NCBI GenBank assembly: GCA_025963735.1
Contig: JAOQAF010000160.1
Location: forward strand, 1-34,066
DNA length: 34,066 nt
Direction: 5' to 3'
Source of the DNA: Bacteroidota bacterium
GTDB lineage: Bacteria > Bacteroidota > Bacteroidia > B-17B0 > Aurantibacillaceae
Shown here in pieces: positions 31,474 through 34,066 of this stretch. The translations under genes were made by a program, and so were the position numbers. The notes beneath the pieces are model-generated. The model saw nothing but the letters and a program-made list of their open reading frames with translations, was not told the DNA's origin and made no database searches. Position 1 is the first letter of the stretch. The number at the start of each line of letters is the position of its first letter.

Positions 31474-32004
31474 ATGTTATCAGCTAAAGTAAGTGCCGCA
31501 CTAAACAAACAAATTGAGCTGGAAGCAGCTTCTTCTCAGTATTATTTATCAATGGCAAGCTGGGGCGAAACCCAGGGCTTAAATGGTGTCTCCACGTTTT
31601 TATATGAGCATGCGGATGAAGAGCGCATGCACATGCTTAAACTCATCAAATTCGTAAATGAACGCGGCGGTCATGGTATTGTTCCTTCTTTAAAACAACC
31701 TCCTGTAACTTTTAAATCTGTTAAGGCAGTTTTTGAAGAAATACTGAAACATGAAATTATGGTTACCAACGAAATAAATAATTTAGTTGAAACCACGCTT
31801 AAAGAAAAAGATTACACTACACATAATTTCCTTCAGTGGTATGTTAGCGAGCAGATAGAAGAGGAAGCCTTAGCACGACAAATTGTTGACAAACTAAAAC
31901 TGATTGGCGATGATAAAAGCGGCTTGTACTTTTTTGACAGGGATCTTGAATCAATGGCCGCTAAAACGAAAGGCCAGATGGACAAAGCGAAAGGTCAGAG
32001 ATAA
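31474..32004 (+). CDS. ftnA: Ferritin (FtnA-type iron storage)
   Basis: 176 residues forming a four-helix bundle. It stores iron by oxidising Fe2+ in a 24-subunit cytosolic shell. The ferroxidase ligands are at canonical positions: E17 (ELEAASSQYY), E50 and H53 (EHADEERMHML). Later, E residues in NEINNLVET and SEQIEEEALARQIVDKL complete the site. No heme-binding Met of bacterioferritin is apparent. It ends 4 nt from the stop of the convergent DivIC-like gene. Confidence 0.95.
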   Translation: MLSAKVSAALNKQIELEAASSQYYLSMASWGETQGLNGVSTFLYEHADEERMHMLKLIKFVNERGGHGIVPSLKQPPVTFKSVKAVFEEILKHEIMVTNEINNLVETTLKEKDYTTHNFLQWYVSEQIEEEALARQIVDKLKLIGDDKSGLYFFDRDLESMAAKTKGQMDKAKGQR

Positions 32005-32008
32005 AAAC

Positions 32009-32293
32009 TTATTTGGTTACAAAAACAAAAACATCCTCGTTGTCTTTTTTCATCAGGTATTTTTCTCTTGCAAAAATCTCGAGGCTCTTTTTATTGGTTT
32101 GCAGTTCCTGAAGTTCAAGCTTATTGTTCTCAATTTCTGAAATATAATAACCGCGCTCCTTTTCCAGTTTTTTACATTTTTTGATTAAATCCCATTGCGT
32201 AAAAACATCGTTCTTGTCAAAAAACAATAACCACGCTATAATTGCGAGGGTAGTTAAAAAATACTTATTCTTTAAAATTTTCAGTAAAAACAT
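32009..32293 (-). CDS. FtsB/DivIC-family septum formation protein
   Basis: 94 residues. A short cytosolic tail is followed by one membrane helix (YFLTTLAIIAWLLFF) and a periplasmic coiled coil (LIKKCKKLEKERGYYISEIENNKLELQELQTN). It ends with the family tail ARE-KYLMKKDNEDVFVF, where the RE-xYxM pattern is a DivIC/FtsB hallmark. These proteins work with FtsL and FtsQ in the divisome. It is convergent with ferritin and starts 31 nt from the divergent transpeptidase gene. Its length is normal for the family. Confidence 0.85.
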   Translation of the reverse strand: MFLLKILKNKYFLTTLAIIAWLLFFDKNDVFTQWDLIKKCKKLEKERGYYISEIENNKLELQELQTNKKSLEIFAREKYLMKKDNEDVFVFVTK

Positions 32294-32324
32294 TTTACCT
32301 TAGTTGGTATAACAAATGTAATTC

Positions 32325-33101
32325 ATGACCTCAAAAAAACCGCTCTCTTTAAAAAAGGTTATTAAAGCCTCGCTGTTAGTTTCTTTGGCAGCCTTGCTTT
32401 CGTTTAACATTCAACCCCCAAATTTTAAAGCCGAACAGGTAACATATCCAAGGGTAAAAGCAGCCTATACCAATAAATGGGAAAATCTTAAAAAAGAGCT
32501 TGCCGGTAAAAAAATTTCCGATTCAAATTTTGAACTGCATTTGAGGAATTTTAAATCTGAAAAGCTACTGGAAATGTGGGCAAGAAATAAAGGCGACAAA
32601 CAATTTCAGTTAATTAAAACCTTTAAGGTATGCGCTTTGAGCGGTGATCTTGGCCCGAAACGCAAAGAAGGTGACGGACAAGTGCCGGAAGGATTTTACG
32701 AAGTATCCCGGTTTAACCCAATGAGCGATTACCATTTAGGCCTTAAAATAAATTATCCTAATCAAAGCGACCGCATAAAAGCCAAAGGCAACAGGCCCGG
32801 CGGCGACATTATGATTCATGGAAATTGCGTAACCATTGGCTGTATTCCCATTGAAAACGATCCCATTGAAGAGTTATACATTGCATGCGTGGAAGCCAAA
32901 AGCAATAATAATCCTGTTTCTATTGAAATGTACCCGTGTCGTTTTACTGATGAAAACTGGAAAAATTTAATTAAACAAAGTGATCCGGAAAATATCAGAT
33001 TCTGGACAACCTTAAAAGCTGCAAGCGATGCTTTCGAAACAACTCGAACCATGCCTGTTATCAAAGTAAATAAAGATGGGAATTATGATATTCAAAAATA
33101 G
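32325..33101 (+). CDS. YafK-like L,D-transpeptidase (YkuD domain)
   Basis: 258 residues with an N-terminal signal or anchor (VIKASLLVSLAALLSF). The YkuD catalytic domain covers roughly residues 70-200. GDIMIHGNCVTIGCIPI has H165 and the likely nucleophile C173, in the YafK-type arrangement HGxCVxIGC rather than the HGxxx of ErfK. PEGFYEVSRFNPMSDYHLGLKINYPN is also YafK-like. Such enzymes form or cleave links at diaminopimelate in peptidoglycan or anchored lipoproteins in the periplasm; E. coli YafK detaches Braun lipoprotein. The substrate here is unknown. The next gene starts inside its 3' end. Confidence 0.87.
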   Translation: MTSKKPLSLKKVIKASLLVSLAALLSFNIQPPNFKAEQVTYPRVKAAYTNKWENLKKELAGKKISDSNFELHLRNFKSEKLLEMWARNKGDKQFQLIKTFKVCALSGDLGPKRKEGDGQVPEGFYEVSRFNPMSDYHLGLKINYPNQSDRIKAKGNRPGGDIMIHGNCVTIGCIPIENDPIEELYIACVEAKSNNNPVSIEMYPCRFTDENWKNLIKQSDPENIRFWTTLKAASDAFETTRTMPVIKVNKDGNYDIQK

Positions 33102-33471
33102 ATTGTTAAAACCATTGTTGTTAACGCTTTTAGTTGCTGGTATGTTTTCCTGCAGCAACGAAGAAGAAATTAAAATTCCTGAAAACATTTTAAGTAAAGA
33201 ACAATATACACGTGTGTTAACGGACCTGGCTCTTGCCGAAAGTGCCGCTAACCTCAATATCAAAAATGTAAGGATTGAGAAAACAGATTCTACATATGCC
33301 TTTGACCCGTTAAAAGAAAACAATATTTCAAAAGCCAGGTATGATTCAAGTGCATTATATTATGCCGAGCATCCTGAACTTTATAAAGAGGTTTATGACG
33401 AGGTTCTTAAACGGTTAAGCGAAATGCAATCAAAAAGAAAAGGTGTGCTTACTGATTCTTTAAAGAAATAA
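33076..33471 (+). CDS. DUF4296 lipoprotein
   Basis: 131 residues from 33076, or 128 from an equally possible ATG at 33085. The signal peptide (LLKPLLLTLLVAGMFSC) ends in a lipobox FSC. The mature part (PENILSKEQYTRVLTDLALAESAANLN) matches DUF4296, a small Bacteroidota lipoprotein family of unknown role; it is mostly helical and charged. It overlaps the transpeptidase gene by 26 nt (or 17 nt from the second ATG), so translational coupling is likely. Its 3' end overlaps the convergent last gene by 23 nt. Confidence 0.82.
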   Translation: MGIMIFKNRLLKPLLLTLLVAGMFSCSNEEEIKIPENILSKEQYTRVLTDLALAESAANLNIKNVRIEKTDSTYAFDPLKENNISKARYDSSALYYAEHPELYKEVYDEVLKRLSEMQSKRKGVLTDSLKK

Positions 33472-34066
33472 ACCCGAATTTTTCGTAATTACCTTCGTTA
33501 AAATAAAAAACCTCATCGTCTTCCGTCATACTGCTGTAAGGCATTGGAACCAGGTCAAAGTTTCTGTTCGCGTAGATGAGATTTTTTGTTGTTTCTTTTT
33601 TAACTGAAGAGCTGTAGCGTACAATATTGCCGCCCCAAAGATTAGTTTGTTTTTCAAAATCATGAAACTTAAAAAGTTTTGGAGTAATCAAATTATTTTT
33701 AGGGTCTTCCAAAACATATACCCGTAAAGAATCATTCTTGTAAGTTATCATCCCTTCAGCTATTTTTTTAAAACGGGTACGGTCTTTAAAATAAAATATT
33801 TTACGCGGTATAACTTCCATTTTTTCAAGCTGTCCGGTTTGAATATTTAATTGCCACATAAGAAGTTCTTTATAATAGCTTTCATCTTTTCTTTCAGAAA
33901 TATAACAAAGCTTGTCTTTAATAACCAGACACCGGTTTAAATTATATTTTTTGTAGGCCGGTTCTTTAAAGTTATTGCCATCGTAGAAGGTGAGTTGATC
34001 ATAAGCTCCCGGAGGATACTCATATTTATGACGGTAAATTTGTTTTAATTCCTCGTTCAATTTCTC
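33449..34066 (-). CDS. Unrecognised protein, 5' part outside window
   Basis: At least 205 residues; the frame is still open at the window edge, so the start lies beyond 34066. The TTG at 34060 is not a convincing start. The visible sequence is polar and aromatic, with many Tyr, Phe and Lys residues and short alternating strands (LTFYDGNNF, RCLVIKDKLCYISER, RKIFYFKDRTRFKKIAEG, LWGGNIVRYSS). I see no membrane helix or catalytic motif in this part. The repeating strand-turn pattern could be a beta-propeller or other beta protein, but that is a guess. Its 3' end overlaps the DUF4296 gene by 23 nt in a convergent arrangement. Confidence 0.6.
   Translation of the reverse strand, partial: EKLNEELKQIYRHKYEYPPGAYDQLTFYDGNNFKEPAYKKYNLNRCLVIKDKLCYISERKDESYYKELLMWQLNIQTGQLEKMEVIPRKIFYFKDRTRFKKIAEGMITYKNDSLRVYVLEDPKNNLITPKLFKFHDFEKQTNLWGGNIVRYSSSVKKETTKNLIYANRNFDLVPMPYSSMTEDDEVFYFNEGNYEKFGFISLKNQ

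Noticed and set aside
1-34066. CRISPR arrays, insertion sequences, prophage genes, tRNA or rRNA genes
   Set aside because: No repeated spaced units, transposase, integrase, phage structural genes or tRNA/rRNA-like segments were seen on either strand.

Overview
The window is 34 kb of dense, AT-rich bacterial chromosome from a member of the Bacteroidota. The evidence is: three secreted proteins with type IX secretion (T9SS) C-terminal sorting domains; Bacteroidota-style promoters (TTTG, about 20 nt, TAnnTTTG); almost no Shine-Dalgarno sequences; and family members typical of the phylum (DUF4296 lipoprotein, MetZ-type sulfhydrylase, short DivIC/FtsB protein). Genus or species cannot be named from this. 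I found no rRNA, tRNA, CRISPR array, insertion sequence or prophage. No gene-free gap exceeds 300 bases.

Layout. 1-1185: 3' part of an MsbA-like ABC exporter. 1186-2934 (minus): a two-gene unit with a transaldolase/fructose-6-phosphate-aldolase-like enzyme fused to a KdsD-like CBS pair, then a divergent KdsC-like HAD phosphatase. 3050-6616 (minus): three T9SS cargo proteins, two with thioredoxin-like CxxC motifs. 6885-14144 (plus): mfd, then a sensor histidine kinase, a substrate-binding lipoprotein, a FecCD permease and its ATPase (a B12/heme/siderophore-type importer), packed with overlaps or no gaps. 14208-16363: SET-domain protein, peptidyl-tRNA hydrolase and DNA polymerase III delta-prime. 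16413-19196: trpF-trpB-trpA behind a promoter, a Trp-rich leader peptide and an attenuator hairpin. 19193-22769 (minus): photolyase, TRIC-family membrane protein, OsmC-like protein and MetZ, closely spaced. 22882-25101: lysS and a small lipoprotein. 25102-27399 (minus): comF, a HisKA_2-type sensor kinase and a receiver-only response regulator. 27445-28362: a membrane-anchored coiled-coil protein. 28411-29460 (minus): queA. 29701-34066: CtpA-like protease, ferritin, DivIC-like protein (minus), YafK-like L,D-transpeptidase, DUF4296 lipoprotein, and an unrecognised gene (minus) running off the window.

Most of the window is core housekeeping. The strongest regulatory signal is the trpFBA attenuator. 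A 23-codon leader ORF carries two adjacent Trp codons, and a segment late in that ORF can pair with the 5' arm and loop of the terminator, so ribosome position could decide between antitermination and termination. The most unusual enzymatic unit is the aldolase-CBS fusion beside the KdsC-like phosphatase, with a terminator-like hairpin touching the phosphatase start codon. Several promoters place the -7 box only 4-11 nt before the start codon, suggesting many near-leaderless mRNAs. That pattern helped choose several starts, including a possible ATT start for the histidine kinase and a TTG start for a lipoprotein. Several convergent gene pairs abut or overlap with no visible terminator.
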